Origin: Planctomycetota bacterium
Lineage (GTDB): Bacteria > Planctomycetota > J058 > JAJDCP01
Reading direction: 5' to 3'
NCBI GenBank assembly: GCA_029260765.1
Contig: JAJDCP010000033.1
Coordinates: forward strand, 1 to 55,808
DNA length: 55,808 nt
The notes below the pieces were generated by a model that did no database searches, had not been told where the DNA came from, and worked only from the letters and a program-made list of their open reading frames with translations. Made by a program: the position numbers and the translations under genes. Positions 7,690 through 17,465 of this stretch are shown here, in pieces. Within the stretch, counting starts at the first letter, position 1, and the number at the start of each line of letters is the position of its first letter.

Positions 7690-10671
7690 CTAGAAACTCC
7701 CGCACCAAGCAGTGTAGTCCTTGGGCCCCAGCGGCTTGTAGCTGCCGGCTGCTGCATCGAGCACGAACAGGGGATCGGCGATCTGCGAAGGATCTGCACC
7801 CTCACTCTGCAGCCTCCGCTTGTCGAGCTTGAAGCTGCGCGTGGTAGGAAGCGTCGCCAGAATCCGAATGCAGCGCGGGTGTGCGGCAGGCGCAAGCTCG
7901 CCACGCAGCCAGGCATGGCAGGCCGCGGGATCGAAACGCGCGGCGTCCCGGAGTTGCAGGCTCGCCATACCGACAGTTCCTGCGAGCGAGGGCAGCTCGA
8001 TGCTGTAGACCGCGGCCAGAGCGACCTCTGGCAGGGCATGCAGAACCCGCGCCACCTGCTCGGTAGAGACGGTCTGCCCTTCGAAACAGTAGCAGTCTGC
8101 CAGGCGATCGTAGAACCAGAAGTCACCATCGGCGTCCCGTCGCAGGACGTCACCGCTATGGAACCAGGCGTCCCCTGGCTCAAAGGCATCACGCACGATG
8201 CGTTGTTCGTGGGCATCGCGCGCCATGTAGCCGTCGAACACCGTCAACGGCTCGTCAGAATCGATGCGTGCCAACAGGACGCCCGGCTCGTCCACGCCGC
8301 AGCGCTGAAGGGTGCCCTGCGCGTCCCTGCACAGCTCGTGGCTGGTCGCATCAAAACGCACCAGGCGCACGCGCCCGGAGGTGCTGAAAGCCCGCCCCAC
8401 TGAACCGGGCTTCTCGCCACTCAGATTGGCCAACACCACATTGCCTTCAGTGGACGCGTAGAACTCCAACACCCGCAACGGCCCAAACCGCTCGACCAGG
8501 CGCTCCCAGACGTCGGCCCTGAGGCCATTTCCGGCGAACAGACGCACGGGATGGCGGTTCTCCGCCTCCTGTGCTGGCTGCTGCACCAAGAATCGACACA
8601 GCTCTCCAACATAGAATACGACGCTCGCGCCGTAGCGCCGCACATCCGGCCAGAAGTTGCCGGCCGAGAACCCCGCAGCCAGCGCCAGCCGGGAACCGCC
8701 CACCAGAGCGCCTCCGCAAGCCACCAGCAAACCCGTAGCGTGATGCAGGGGCAGGCAACAATAGACGGTATCGCTTGAGGTCAGCCGGCAGGCAGCCGCG
8801 CTGGCGAGGGCGGCCAGAGCCCATCGGCGGTTGGTAATACGGGCCGCCTTCGGCGTTCCCGTCGACCCTGATGTGAAGAGCAAAAGCGCGAGCTCTTCGG
8901 CCCGGCCGGGATTGAGCACAAGCTCGTCAGGCAAGGGCGTGCCGAGCGCGGGCAGTACAAGCCTGGCAACCCCCGGAGGGAGCGCTCCGTCCGCGCGAGC
9001 CAGCGCTCGCAGAGGGCGCCCGCCCGCCTGTGCTACAGCCGCTGCCGCCCCCCCGGCATCGACGAGCAGGCGGTCGACCTGGCCCGCTTCCAGGGCGTCG
9101 TGCAGCGCGGATCCGCGCAACTTCTCGGGAATCAAGACGGCGACCGCACCCAGACGGTTGATGGCGGTCACAAGGGTCAACAGATCCGGGTGGTTCCCCA
9201 TCAACAACCCGACATGGCGTCCGCGCTGCAGGCCCCAGGCGAGCAGCCCTGAGAGAACCTGATTGACGCGCGCATCTGCCTGACTGTAGGTAAAGGCCCG
9301 CTCCTTCCAGAGGAAGAACACTGCGTCGGGAATCGCCGCTGCCTGCTCGGCGAGCACGCGCCCCATATTGACCCGTGAGCGGCCCTTCAAGCGCCTCAGG
9401 CGCGCGAGCCGGGGAAGCTGCCAACGGAGTGTGTCGAGCACACTGCCGACCTCGAGGGACACGTCGCCCAACCGGTCCCACAGGCCGTCGAGCACGTCAC
9501 TGGCAAGATCGTAGAAGGGCAACACTCCCTGTGTCGCAGCGGGCTTGGGCGGTTCCTCGTGCTGCCAGTCGGACGCGCCACCATTCTGGACCCAACGCAC
9601 CACCCGCGGCCAGGTGACCGTCATCGCTTGCGAGCCTACGACCAGCCCGAAATGCCCCGATGGCAGACAGATTTCCGTCAGCGGTGCGTGCATCGCAACC
9701 TTGCTGATCGCGCGCACCGCCGGGGCTCGGGCGATGTCGTCCCGCTCGCCGACGAAGATCAGCACCGGACAGGTGATGTCGCTCAGGCTGACCGGTTTGC
9801 CATCGAGAACGAAGCCGCCAGTCGTCATACGGTTTTGCACCACAACCTGGTCGAAGAACTTCGCCAACGCAGGCCCAGGCCACGAGACAAACCCCTCCCC
9901 CCCGAGGAATCGGCGCTTGATCTCGGCTTTCTCCAGCGCTTCGCGGTTGTGCAGCATGCCGAAGAAGTCGACCAGCTGGCGCACCTCCTTGCCCGCACTG
10001 ATCAGCTTGAATCCGCGACTGGTCAGCTCTTTCGGCAATCCCTCGAGGTTGTTGATCGTTCCCCCCAGGGCCGTGCGCGCGCCGCGCAGGAAGCGTTCGG
10101 CGAGCTCTCCGTGCACTTTGACCGGCGACATCCGCCGCATGTCGACCGGACTGCCGAAGGTGATCAGGCTGGCGATGCCCCGGGAATGGCGGTAGGCGGC
10201 TGCCTGGTAGGCGAACATACCCCCCTGGGAGTAGCCGGAGACGTGCACGTCCCTGTCCCGCAGCTGTCGGATCTTGTCGATGCTGTCAGAGACGGCCAGA
10301 ACGTGGTCGTCGAGGGTCCGCTGCAGGCCCCCGCCGACATCTTCGGGCGCGCCGAAGTCGACCAGCCAGACATCGAGCCCCTGGTCTGCCAGCCAGCTGA
10401 CGGCGCTGAGCTCGGGGGAGATGTCGTAGATCTCCGAGCTGACCATCAGCGGGGGCACCAGGAGCAGCGGCTCTGCTGCATCGTCCCTGCCCGTCTCTGC
10501 GCCGTAACGCCGCAAGCAATAGGTGGGCTCGCGGACCAGCACCTCGAACGGGGCCTGATAGGGTGCGCTGAGCCGCCCATTGCGCAGCAGGTCGACGGCG
10601 TTGCGAGCAGCGGAACGCAGATTCTTCAAGGCCTTGGGCCAGCGGATGCGTGAACGTTTGCGGTCTGCCAC
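7690..10671 (-). CDS. Fusion of PHA-synthase-like alpha/beta hydrolase and FATP-like acyl-CoA synthetase
   Basis: Residues ~1-385 of this 993-residue protein are an alpha/beta hydrolase of the PhaC-like group. The nucleophile motif is GYSQGG with Ser at ~148 (true PhaC uses Cys); the acid lies in VGERDD and the histidine in SGHFGLVVG. Residues ~435-993 are an AMP-forming acyl-CoA synthetase closest to FATP/very-long-chain synthetases: TSGSTGTPK, YASTEGNV, SGD, and the C-terminal lysine motif SFKLDKRRL followed by DPLFVLD and Y-K-P-L. A coupled esterase/transacylase plus CoA-activation step on long acyl chains is likely. The GTG at 10,671 has an excellent AGGGAG 6-7 bases upstream. The frame stays open to an ATG at 10,806, but that codon has no ribosome-binding site. 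The gene converges on the repeat-protein gene, 7 bases away. Confidence 0.88.
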   Translation of the reverse strand: MADRKRSRIRWPKALKNLRSAARNAVDLLRNGRLSAPYQAPFEVLVREPTYCLRRYGAETGRDDAAEPLLLVPPLMVSSEIYDISPELSAVSWLADQGLDVWLVDFGAPEDVGGGLQRTLDDHVLAVSDSIDKIRQLRDRDVHVSGYSQGGMFAYQAAAYRHSRGIASLITFGSPVDMRRMSPVKVHGELAERFLRGARTALGGTINNLEGLPKELTSRGFKLISAGKEVRQLVDFFGMLHNREALEKAEIKRRFLGGEGFVSWPGPALAKFFDQVVVQNRMTTGGFVLDGKPVSLSDITCPVLIFVGERDDIARAPAVRAISKVAMHAPLTEICLPSGHFGLVVGSQAMTVTWPRVVRWVQNGGASDWQHEEPPKPAATQGVLPFYDLASDVLDGLWDRLGDVSLEVGSVLDTLRWQLPRLARLRRLKGRSRVNMGRVLAEQAAAIPDAVFFLWKERAFTYSQADARVNQVLSGLLAWGLQRGRHVGLLMGNHPDLLTLVTAINRLGAVAVLIPEKLRGSALHDALEAGQVDRLLVDAGGAAAAVAQAGGRPLRALARADGALPPGVARLVLPALGTPLPDELVLNPGRAEELALLLFTSGSTGTPKAARITNRRWALAALASAAACRLTSSDTVYCCLPLHHATGLLVACGGALVGGSRLALAAGFSAGNFWPDVRRYGASVVFYVGELCRFLVQQPAQEAENRHPVRLFAGNGLRADVWERLVERFGPLRVLEFYASTEGNVVLANLSGEKPGSVGRAFSTSGRVRLVRFDATSHELCRDAQGTLQRCGVDEPGVLLARIDSDEPLTVFDGYMARDAHEQRIVRDAFEPGDAWFHSGDVLRRDADGDFWFYDRLADCYCFEGQTVSTEQVARVLHALPEVALAAVYSIELPSLAGTVGMASLQLRDAARFDPAACHAWLRGELAPAAHPRCIRILATLPTTRSFKLDKRRLQSEGADPSQIADPLFVLDAAAGSYKPLGPKDYTAWCGSF

Positions 10672-10936
10672 AGATTTCTCCCTACGCAGCACCTGGCTCT
10701 GCCCATTCTCCACAAGCCAGCCCGGACAGGTCGGCGCGAGCCCGGCGTTTGGCTTGCCCGGGCTACGGGCCCCTGACTCCGGGCTCCTGGCGGGGGTCTC
10801 AGACATGTTGGCACGTAGAGGTCGTGCCCCCCATCAAGCGGAAGGCCGCATGGCAGATCGCCAAGCAGGCAACACCCAGGCCGACCCGCAGCTGCAAGCC
10901 GGTCGGAGCCTTGCGCGTTGCTGCATCCGCCATCCT

Positions 10937-12937
10937 CTACAGCTCTGCTAGCCGCGCTTCGAGCGCTGCCAGCTCTTCCCGATAGCCCCCCGACAGGATG
11001 GGAAAGCGGCACCAGGTCTTGGGATCGAGGTTCTCGTCGTCGAGGTGGAATGAGGGCGCGAACCGTTCGCGCTTCCACTGATTGCGGCACCAGAGGCGGA
11101 AGAACTTCGCCACGTACCCCCCCAGACGGCGCACACCAAAACGCTCCTCGAAGCCGGGGCGCAATGCCTCGAAGACCTCCAGCGGCTCTTTGCGGTCGCG
11201 GATGGCCGCCTTCTCCACCGCATCGAGCAGGTCAAAGGGCATCAAGTCGCTCTCATCTGTTTGATGCTCGGCCTGGGGCCGCAACTCGGCGGTAGGCTGC
11301 TGGCGGTTGACATAGGCGAGCGCCGGGCAGGCTCCCAACTCCGGGGGCCCCTCGACTTCCATCCAGCACAACCAACTGCGCAGGAAATTCTTATCGATGC
11401 CGGCTATCGGGCTGATGCCCCCACAGGTGTCGCCGTCCATGGTCGCGTACCCGACAGCTGCCTCCGAACGATTGCTCGTCGCCACCAGCAGTGCGCCACG
11501 AACATTCGCCAGCATCCAGATACCTGGCGCACGCGCCCGAGCCTGGATGTTCTGCATGGCGATGTCATCCTGTTGCCAACTGAGCTTCCGCCCCAACATC
11601 CCTTCGACCAGCTGACTGTAGCCTTCGACCAGGCTCTGCACCGAGACGTGGTGGAATTCGGCCCCCAGCGCGTGCGCCACCTCTCTCGCAGCGGTAGCAG
11701 TGACCTCGCCACTGTTCTCTGTGCCCTGATAGATGCACGTCAACAGCCGCGGTATCAGCTCGTCAACACTCTCGACCTCGGCGGCGGCCGGCAGGTAGGC
11801 GAGCCGCTGACGCAGTCCGTCGAAGCCCATGTCGTGGGCCGCCAGCCGCAACGCGCCCGCGATCAGCACCGAACAGGCCGCCGAATCGGCGCCCCCGCTG
11901 ATCGACACGACGAACCCCCGACTGCGGCTCTTGCGCATATAGTCGAACAGTCCGAGGGCGACAGCCCGGGTGAACTCGAGCTCTTTGAAGCGCGGGTGCT
12001 GCAGCGTATGGTCGGCCAGTTGATTGTCTTCCGGCCCCGAAAGGGGGTTTTCAGGCCAAGAGAAGTCAGCCTCGACCACACGCAGCGGGCTGCTGCCCAT
12101 GTTCGGATCGAAGCTGACGGTGCGCTGCCGCAGCATGCGGCCCTCGTCGATGTCGACCACCGCCCCGGTCAGCTGAACCTCGTCGAAGAACAGGCGCGGT
12201 CCGGCCGCCGCCATGCGCCCATTGTGGGCAATCAGCACGCCTCCATCGAAGATCACCCGGCCGGCTTCGAGGCCGACCAGATTCGTATACAAGTAGGTCA
12301 GACCCAGCGACCGCGAGCCCTCGACCACGAACTGCCGCCGGATGTTCACTTTGCCAAAGGCGAAGTGGCTGGCGCTGGGGTTGAGGATCAGGTCGGCGCC
12401 GCAGAACGACAGCTCCTGCCCGGGACGATTGGCCACCCAGGCGTCCTCGCACACCTCGAAGCCGAGCTTGATGCCGCCGACATCGAAAAGGATGTTTCCA
12501 AACGGCACGTCCTTGCCGAGTGCTTCGACCTGCAGGAAGGTGTCGGCGGGCATGCGCTTGAACCAACGTGGCTCGTAGTGGATGCCGTCGCCGGCGAGGA
12601 AGCGCTTGCCGACCAGGCCCACCAGAGTGCCGTCGACGACGAGCGCGATCGCATTGAAGAGCGCGTTGCGCACGGCAAACGGCAGGCCGAGCGCGCACAC
12701 CAATCCCTGGGTGTGCGGTAGGATCTCAGCCAGGCTCCGCAGCGCCTTGCGGGCGACTCCCAGACTGTGGAAGGCGTCTTCACAGCCGTAGCCGGTGATG
12801 CACAGCTCGGGCAGGCACAGAACCGTGACGCCGCGAGCGCGCGCCTGCTCGAGGGCCTCGATGATCCGTTGCTGGTTGCCCTGCCAATCGAGCGGCAGCT
12901 GGTTCAGGACGGCTCCGGCAATCTTGATACGGTGCAT
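10937..12937 (-). CDS. nadE: Glutamine-dependent NAD+ synthetase
   Basis: The 666-residue enzyme makes NAD from deamido-NAD, ATP and glutamine. The N-terminal ~270 residues are a nitrilase-type glutaminase carrying the Glu (LPELCITGYG), Lys (VGKRFL) and Cys (FEVCEDAW) triad. The C-terminal part is the ATP-pyrophosphatase synthetase, with SGGADSA at ~345, GTENSGEVT and ATSNRSEAAVGY. The ATG follows GGAGG with good spacing. The gene diverges from the hydrolase gene at 13,020; TAGAAT on the minus strand (12,957-12,962) may be its -10. Confidence 0.95.
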   Translation of the reverse strand: MHRIKIAGAVLNQLPLDWQGNQQRIIEALEQARARGVTVLCLPELCITGYGCEDAFHSLGVARKALRSLAEILPHTQGLVCALGLPFAVRNALFNAIALVVDGTLVGLVGKRFLAGDGIHYEPRWFKRMPADTFLQVEALGKDVPFGNILFDVGGIKLGFEVCEDAWVANRPGQELSFCGADLILNPSASHFAFGKVNIRRQFVVEGSRSLGLTYLYTNLVGLEAGRVIFDGGVLIAHNGRMAAAGPRLFFDEVQLTGAVVDIDEGRMLRQRTVSFDPNMGSSPLRVVEADFSWPENPLSGPEDNQLADHTLQHPRFKELEFTRAVALGLFDYMRKSRSRGFVVSISGGADSAACSVLIAGALRLAAHDMGFDGLRQRLAYLPAAAEVESVDELIPRLLTCIYQGTENSGEVTATAAREVAHALGAEFHHVSVQSLVEGYSQLVEGMLGRKLSWQQDDIAMQNIQARARAPGIWMLANVRGALLVATSNRSEAAVGYATMDGDTCGGISPIAGIDKNFLRSWLCWMEVEGPPELGACPALAYVNRQQPTAELRPQAEHQTDESDLMPFDLLDAVEKAAIRDRKEPLEVFEALRPGFEERFGVRRLGGYVAKFFRLWCRNQWKRERFAPSFHLDDENLDPKTWCRFPILSGGYREELAALEARLAEL

Positions 12938-12980
12938 GAGGCGATCCTCCGCGCCGATTCTACCCTGCAGTGCTTTGTGC

Positions 12981-12986
12981 TACCAT
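12981..12986 (+). promoter_or_regulatory. Possible -10 element of the hydrolase gene
   Basis: TACCAT lies about 33 bases before the GTG at 13,020 in the 82-base gap between divergent nadE and the hydrolase gene. No good -35 is visible. The sequence context, GCTACCAT, resembles that before other genes in the window. Confidence 0.25.
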
Positions 12987-13019
12987 AGCGCGGGCTCGGC
13001 AGGAATCGGGGGGCGGGCA

Positions 13020-13880
13020 GTGGACATCGTCTGGAAGCAGGGCCATCTGGCACGGTTCCCCTCCAAAGACGGAGGGGCAGGGCACTTGAGGTTCCGCTGG
13101 TGCGGTTCGGAGCAGGCCCCGGCGCTGGTCTGTGTGCACGGCTTCCTCGACCACGGCGGCAGCTTCGAGCACCTGGCGGCCGAGCTCAGCCAACATTGGC
13201 GGGTCGTGCTGCTCGACCGCCGAGGCTATGGCAACTCAGACTGGTGCGCCAGCCCCTATGTGATCTGGGACCACGTCGCCGACCTGGCCGCGCTGGCCCA
13301 GAGCCTTGGAGGCTCGCCGCTCGCGCTCCTGGGCCACAGCGCGGGCACCTACATCTGCGCCGCCTTCGCGGCCTCGCATCCCGAGCAGGTCTCCAAGCTC
13401 GTGATGCTCGAGTGCTACCCGATCCGTCCGCGCCCAGAGACCCTGGCGCAGGGTCTCAAGGTATGGGTCGACGGGCAACTGCAGCCGCCCGCACGGAGAG
13501 AATACGCCAGCATGTCTGAAGCCCTCGGGCGCCTGGCCGCGGTGCAACCACGCATCGAGGCCAGCCTGCGAGAGAGTTGGGGCCGCCGGGGTCTCGAAGT
13601 GCTGCCCAACGGCCGCGTGGCGTTCCGCTATGATCCGCGCCATCGCCTGCGGGAACCGCAACGTCCCCAGCGGCAGCATGTCTGCGAGCTGTTGGCAGGG
13701 CTGCAGTGTCCGGTGCTGGCCGTGCGAGGGGAGGAATCACCGATCCCCGATTTCCCCTCCGAGCTCGACAGCATTCCGCAGCTGCAGAAGCAGGTCCTGC
13801 CCGGGGCGGCCCACATGCCCCATCTCGAGCAACCCGAAGCCTGCCTGGCGATGCTGCAGACGTTCTTGGCGGGCGCCTGA
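13020..13880 (+). CDS. Alpha/beta-fold hydrolase
   Basis: A 286-residue cytoplasmic protein of the classical alpha/beta hydrolase family. It has the oxyanion-hole motif HGFLDHG, the nucleophile GHSAGT with Ser near residue 107, a late acidic residue in the stretch around VRGEESPIPD, and the catalytic His in GAAHMPHLEQP. The substrate cannot be read from the sequence; esterases, lactonases and C-C hydrolases share this layout. Start GTG lies behind a run of G residues serving as Shine-Dalgarno. The gene ends just before a terminator shared with the convergent secreted-protein gene. Confidence 0.85.
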   Translation: MDIVWKQGHLARFPSKDGGAGHLRFRWCGSEQAPALVCVHGFLDHGGSFEHLAAELSQHWRVVLLDRRGYGNSDWCASPYVIWDHVADLAALAQSLGGSPLALLGHSAGTYICAAFAASHPEQVSKLVMLECYPIRPRPETLAQGLKVWVDGQLQPPARREYASMSEALGRLAAVQPRIEASLRESWGRRGLEVLPNGRVAFRYDPRHRLREPQRPQRQHVCELLAGLQCPVLAVRGEESPIPDFPSELDSIPQLQKQVLPGAAHMPHLEQPEACLAMLQTFLAGA

Positions 13881-13883
13881 GCG

Positions 13884-13924
13884 ACCCAAAAGAAACCGCC
13901 CCGCTCGCGCAGCGAGCAGGGCGG
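13884..13924 (-). terminator. Rho-independent terminator for the secreted-protein gene
   Basis: A hairpin at 13,896-13,924 pairs CCGCCC-GCTCGC with GCGAGC-GGGCGG around GCA, with one mismatch. On the minus strand it is followed by a T-rich tail (TTTCTTTT). It lies between two convergent genes and probably also slows transcription from the plus strand. Confidence 0.75.
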
Positions 13925-13949
13925 CATGGGACGCGGGCTCAAGGAAGCC

Positions 13950-14834
13950 TCAGGGCCTGTAGTGCGGGTTGACCGCCAGCTCCAGCTTGTAGGTGCGGCC
14001 ATTGGTCTTGGTGACCTGTATGTACGCCTTGTGCCCCGCCTTGTTGCCGCCGACATCGAAGTTGAAGGTCTTCGGCTGACGCGGGTCGGTCAGGTTGCAC
14101 TCGACCGCGCCATTCGGCGTGTTGGCGTAGCTGGTGATGTACACGTTGTCGATATACAGGTCGACCTTCCAGATCACGCCCTCGTCCGTGTTGTCGACCA
14201 CCTTGAAGTTCGACTCGACCCAGGGGCCCTGGCGAGGAATGTTGCCATCGTTGCGCAGGAACTCGACCCGGATCTCGGCCAACGAGAAGGGATCCACCGG
14301 CGGGGGCGGGGGCGGCGGCGGCGGGGGAGGCGGCGGCGGAGGCCGCAGCAGGTACTCGCAGACGCAATCGACCGCGGTGCCGATACCGGCAATACACGAG
14401 AGGCCATCGCGGTAGGCGATGATCTGGTTACGGATGCGCCGGTACACGCGCAGGTCGAGCTGCGCAGCCGCCAGATCGCACGCCTCCTCGACAGCGGGAA
14501 TGCAGCCCGCCAGCTCGTCATATGCGCTGTTGAGCGCGTTGACTTCCGCCTTCGTCGGGGAGCGCCCGCAGGTCTTCAGATTGTCGATGTACCAGACAAA
14601 GCCACAGAGAGTGTCGTAGAGGTAGGCGACCTCGGCCTTGCTCTTGACCTCAGAGGTCCAGAAGCTGCGTTGCGTGAACAGCTCGATCAGGCTCTCGTTG
14701 AGCTTTGCGGTGCTGTCGCCGAGCTCTCTCATCGATGATTGCAGGTCGCGGACAAGGTTGTCGTACTCGTCGGCTCCCGCGCTTCCTACCAGGAAGGCGG
14801 CGACCAGAGCCGTAATCAACAACGAATTGCGCAT
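13950..14834 (-). CDS. Secreted cysteine-containing protein with polyproline linker, function unknown
   Basis: The 294-residue product begins with a signal peptide (MRNSLLITALVAAFLVGSAGA). The first mature section (~22-165) is helical, with paired Cys residues that may form disulphides. About 15 consecutive prolines then connect to a ~120-residue beta-rich domain (WKVDLYIDNVYI, FNFDVGGNK, TYKLELAVN), which looks like a CARDB or Ig-type binding domain. It is therefore probably a two-domain periplasmic or cell-surface binding protein. A promoter and a GGAG ribosome-binding site precede it and a clear terminator follows, so it is a single-gene unit. Confidence 0.7.
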   Translation of the reverse strand: MRNSLLITALVAAFLVGSAGADEYDNLVRDLQSSMRELGDSTAKLNESLIELFTQRSFWTSEVKSKAEVAYLYDTLCGFVWYIDNLKTCGRSPTKAEVNALNSAYDELAGCIPAVEEACDLAAAQLDLRVYRRIRNQIIAYRDGLSCIAGIGTAVDCVCEYLLRPPPPPPPPPPPPPPPVDPFSLAEIRVEFLRNDGNIPRQGPWVESNFKVVDNTDEGVIWKVDLYIDNVYITSYANTPNGAVECNLTDPRQPKTFNFDVGGNKAGHKAYIQVTKTNGRTYKLELAVNPHYRP

Positions 14835-14861
14835 GGCTACTCCGTATTTGAGACTCGATGC

Positions 14862-14891
14862 AGTCTAAGGGTCCGCATAAGAAAAACGCAA
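14862..14891 (-). promoter_or_regulatory. Predicted promoter of the secreted-protein gene
   Basis: Read on the minus strand, TTGCGT (14,886-14,891) and TAGACT (14,862-14,867) are 18 bases apart, about 28 bases before the ATG at 14,834. The -10 matches the one before the bL34-like gene. Confidence 0.4.
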
Positions 14892-14956
14892 GCTCCGACC
14901 ACGCATACGGACCACTTCACGTACACAGCTGTCAGACGGCGAAGCACATCGATTAT

Positions 14957-15925
14957 TCATCGCTCGTCGAGAACAATCTCCCCACTATCGAGGTACAGGC
15001 AGACCTGGTTTTTGCCGGCCCGTTTGGCCGCATACATGGCCTCATCAGCTTCTGGCAGCAGGTCGCGGCCCATCGCATCTGGCCGGTACCCTGCGATGCC
15101 GATACTGGCCCCAAGGCCTTCGATCTGGCTGATCGCCACCCGCAAGCGCTCGCAGAACACACGGGCCCGCGCGAGGTCGCAACCCGGCAGAATCACAACG
15201 AACTCATCGCCCCCGTAGCGGCAGGCGGTATCGAGGTTCTTGCGGATCATGCCGAACAGGATCGAGCCGACCCGACGCAGAATCAGATCTCCCGCCGGAT
15301 GCCCCTGTTGGTCATTGATCTCCTTGAAGCCATCGAGGTCGATCATCGCCAGCGACAGCTCATGCCCCAGCCGCTCTGCACGCTCTTTCTCGAATTCCAG
15401 CTGGCTGAAGAATCGGCTCTGATTGTACAACCCCGTCAGTTGGTCGGTCTCGGACAAGAGCCGCAGCTCTTTCTCGAGCTCGACGCGTTTGCTGATGTCT
15501 TTGCCGACGCCGACGACAGCCTCTGGGTTTCCCTGCCGGTCGCACAACAGCGAGAGGGTCAAGGCCAGGTGGCGCCGACGGCCACGCCGATCTCGGATTG
15601 CAACGTCCATGTGGACGGGCGTGCGGGTCGCGAGCAGCTGATCGACCGCGAGCGCGCGCTCGTCGGGCCTCTCGTAGAATTGGGTTGCGCTCTGGCCAAT
15701 GGCGTCAGCCACCGCCAGCCCGAGCAGATCGGCGGCCCCTTCGTTGAACTCCTGAATGATGCCCTCGAGATCGGTCACCACGATCAAGTCCGCGCTGGAA
15801 TGGATGATGCGCTTCCAGCGCGCGAGCTCTTCGCTCAGATCGTCCATCTGCTGCCGCCATGGGTGTTCGGCTGGAAGCGCCTCCGCGGGTGTGCTCGAAG
15901 AAAGACTGCGTTCGGACGGATCCAT
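14957..15925 (-). CDS. PAS-GGDEF diguanylate cyclase
   Basis: A 322-residue protein that should make cyclic di-GMP from GTP. After a short N-terminal helix comes one PAS domain with its PAC tail (~35-150; DLIVVTDLEGII, GVGKDISKR). A GGDEF domain follows (~160-315; TDQLTGLYNQSRF, MIDLDGFKEIND, RYGGDEF near 233-239, SIGIAGY). The active-site GGDEF is intact. The usual RxxD inhibitory site reads KNLD, so product inhibition may be weaker. No membrane segment is present, so the PAS domain probably senses an internal ligand or partner. Its ATG overlaps the SpoVR stop by one base (TGATG), which implies translational coupling. Confidence 0.92.
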   Translation of the reverse strand: MDPSERSLSSSTPAEALPAEHPWRQQMDDLSEELARWKRIIHSSADLIVVTDLEGIIQEFNEGAADLLGLAVADAIGQSATQFYERPDERALAVDQLLATRTPVHMDVAIRDRRGRRRHLALTLSLLCDRQGNPEAVVGVGKDISKRVELEKELRLLSETDQLTGLYNQSRFFSQLEFEKERAERLGHELSLAMIDLDGFKEINDQQGHPAGDLILRRVGSILFGMIRKNLDTACRYGGDEFVVILPGCDLARARVFCERLRVAISQIEGLGASIGIAGYRPDAMGRDLLPEADEAMYAAKRAGKNQVCLYLDSGEIVLDER

Positions 15926-17430
15926 CAGATGGACTTTTCCGTGTGACGCTTCCCATCATAGCTGAGCAACTTGCGCTTCTTCTCGACACGCGTCTCGATA
16001 TGGGTCGGGCGCGCCCAGACCTTGAACAGGTTGTGCAGCGTGTCCTTGGCTTCATCCAGCTTCAAGTCGCTACCATCGTGGCGATGCACCAGCAACAACT
16101 CGCCTCGGTTGAGGTAGTTGGCGTTCTCGACATGGATGATGGGGTCACCGAAATTCGAGAGCTGCTGCAGCAGCCGGTCTTTGACCTTCTTGTAGTCCCG
16201 GTCGCTGATCACGTACTGACCGGTCTGGTTGTCATAGTCGTAGAGGAACATCTTCTGCTCGTGGCAGAACTCTTCGGTGAGGAACTCATCGATGAAGGTG
16301 ATGTCGTTGAAGATCTTGCGCACCTCGAAGATCTTCTCGCGCCCGCGACCGAGCTGCAGGTCCCAGGTACGTTTCTTCTTCATGTCGTCGCAGGCGTCGT
16401 ACTCCCCGCCAAAGCGTCCAGTGTTCCAGCGCTCTTCGATGTTGCGAAACAGCTCGATCCCGACTTTGTAGGGGTTCAACGTGCCCGGTCGGGTGCCCAG
16501 AGTCCCGCTGTGGTGGTCTGCGTACTCGACGACTTCGGTGTCGTCCATGATCTCGCGCGTCATGAGAAAGCTGTGCCAGTACGAAGCCCAGCCCTCATTC
16601 ATGATCTTGGTCATGCCCTGGGGGGCGAAGTAGTAGGCCTCGTCGCGCACAATCGTCAGGATGTCACGCTGCCAGCGCTCGAGCTTCGGGGCGTGCTCGA
16701 TCAAGAACAGCAGCACGTCGCGTTCGGGTTCTTCGGGGAAGTTGCGTTGCCGCTCAAATTCCTCGACCAGGCGGTCCTTTTGTGCCTGCATGAAGTCTGG
16801 TGGATTGATGTAACGGTCCATATAGCTCTTGGCCTTGAGCTTCGAGACCGGCTTGCGTTCGATCGGCTCATCGCCGGGCTTACGGGGCTTGGCCGAACGC
16901 CGCCGGATGAATGGTGAGTGGCGGTCGATCAAATTCTCGAGGCTCAACGCGCAATCGAGGAATGCCTCGACGGTCTCCAACCCATAGCGATCGATGTACT
17001 CGCGGATGCGGCTGCCGTGGTTGGCCATCTCATCCATCATCTTGCGGTTGGTCTTCGAGAACCAGAAGTTGTTCTTGAAGAAGTCGGAGTGGCCTTGCAC
17101 ATGGCACATCACCAGCTTCTGGTCCATCAGGCCGTTGCTCGACAGCAGGTAGGCGTAGCAGGGATCGTTGTTGATGACCAACTCATAGATCTTCTGCAGA
17201 CCGTAGGTGTAGCCTTTGCGCAGCCGCTCGTATTCCATGCCGAAACGCCAGTGGGGATAGCGCGTCGGGAAGCCGCCGAAGGCCGCGACCTCATTCAAAG
17301 CGTCGTAGGTCAGCCGCTCGAAAATGATCTTGAAGGGATCGAGGCCGTAACTCAGCGCTCGCTCCGAGATGATGTCGGACCACTTCTGCAATTCCGGCGT
17401 CAATGCGGTGCTGCGGATTTTCACAACCAC
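15925..17430 (-). CDS. SpoVR/YcgB family protein
   Basis: The 501-residue protein matches the SpoVR family in length and in conserved blocks ([51 protein letters not shown]). Family members work with YeaH and usually the kinase PrkA in stress and stationary-phase responses, and in spore cortex formation in Bacillus; the biochemical role is not settled. The gene lies 35 bases downstream of the YeaH gene and is coupled to the cyclase gene, so the three probably form one operon. Confidence 0.93.
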   Translation of the reverse strand: MVVKIRSTALTPELQKWSDIISERALSYGLDPFKIIFERLTYDALNEVAAFGGFPTRYPHWRFGMEYERLRKGYTYGLQKIYELVINNDPCYAYLLSSNGLMDQKLVMCHVQGHSDFFKNNFWFSKTNRKMMDEMANHGSRIREYIDRYGLETVEAFLDCALSLENLIDRHSPFIRRRSAKPRKPGDEPIERKPVSKLKAKSYMDRYINPPDFMQAQKDRLVEEFERQRNFPEEPERDVLLFLIEHAPKLERWQRDILTIVRDEAYYFAPQGMTKIMNEGWASYWHSFLMTREIMDDTEVVEYADHHSGTLGTRPGTLNPYKVGIELFRNIEERWNTGRFGGEYDACDDMKKKRTWDLQLGRGREKIFEVRKIFNDITFIDEFLTEEFCHEQKMFLYDYDNQTGQYVISDRDYKKVKDRLLQQLSNFGDPIIHVENANYLNRGELLLVHRHDGSDLKLDEAKDTLHNLFKVWARPTHIETRVEKKRKLLSYDGKRHTEKSI

Positions 17431-17465
17431 CCCTTACGGTTTGAGCTGGAACACATGGTTCGAAG

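Noticed and set aside
10672..10806. N-terminal extension of the hydrolase-synthetase fusion to ATG 10,806
   Set aside because: The extension is Pro/Ser/Gly-rich without family resemblance, lacks a ribosome-binding site, and the GTG at 10,671 has an excellent one.
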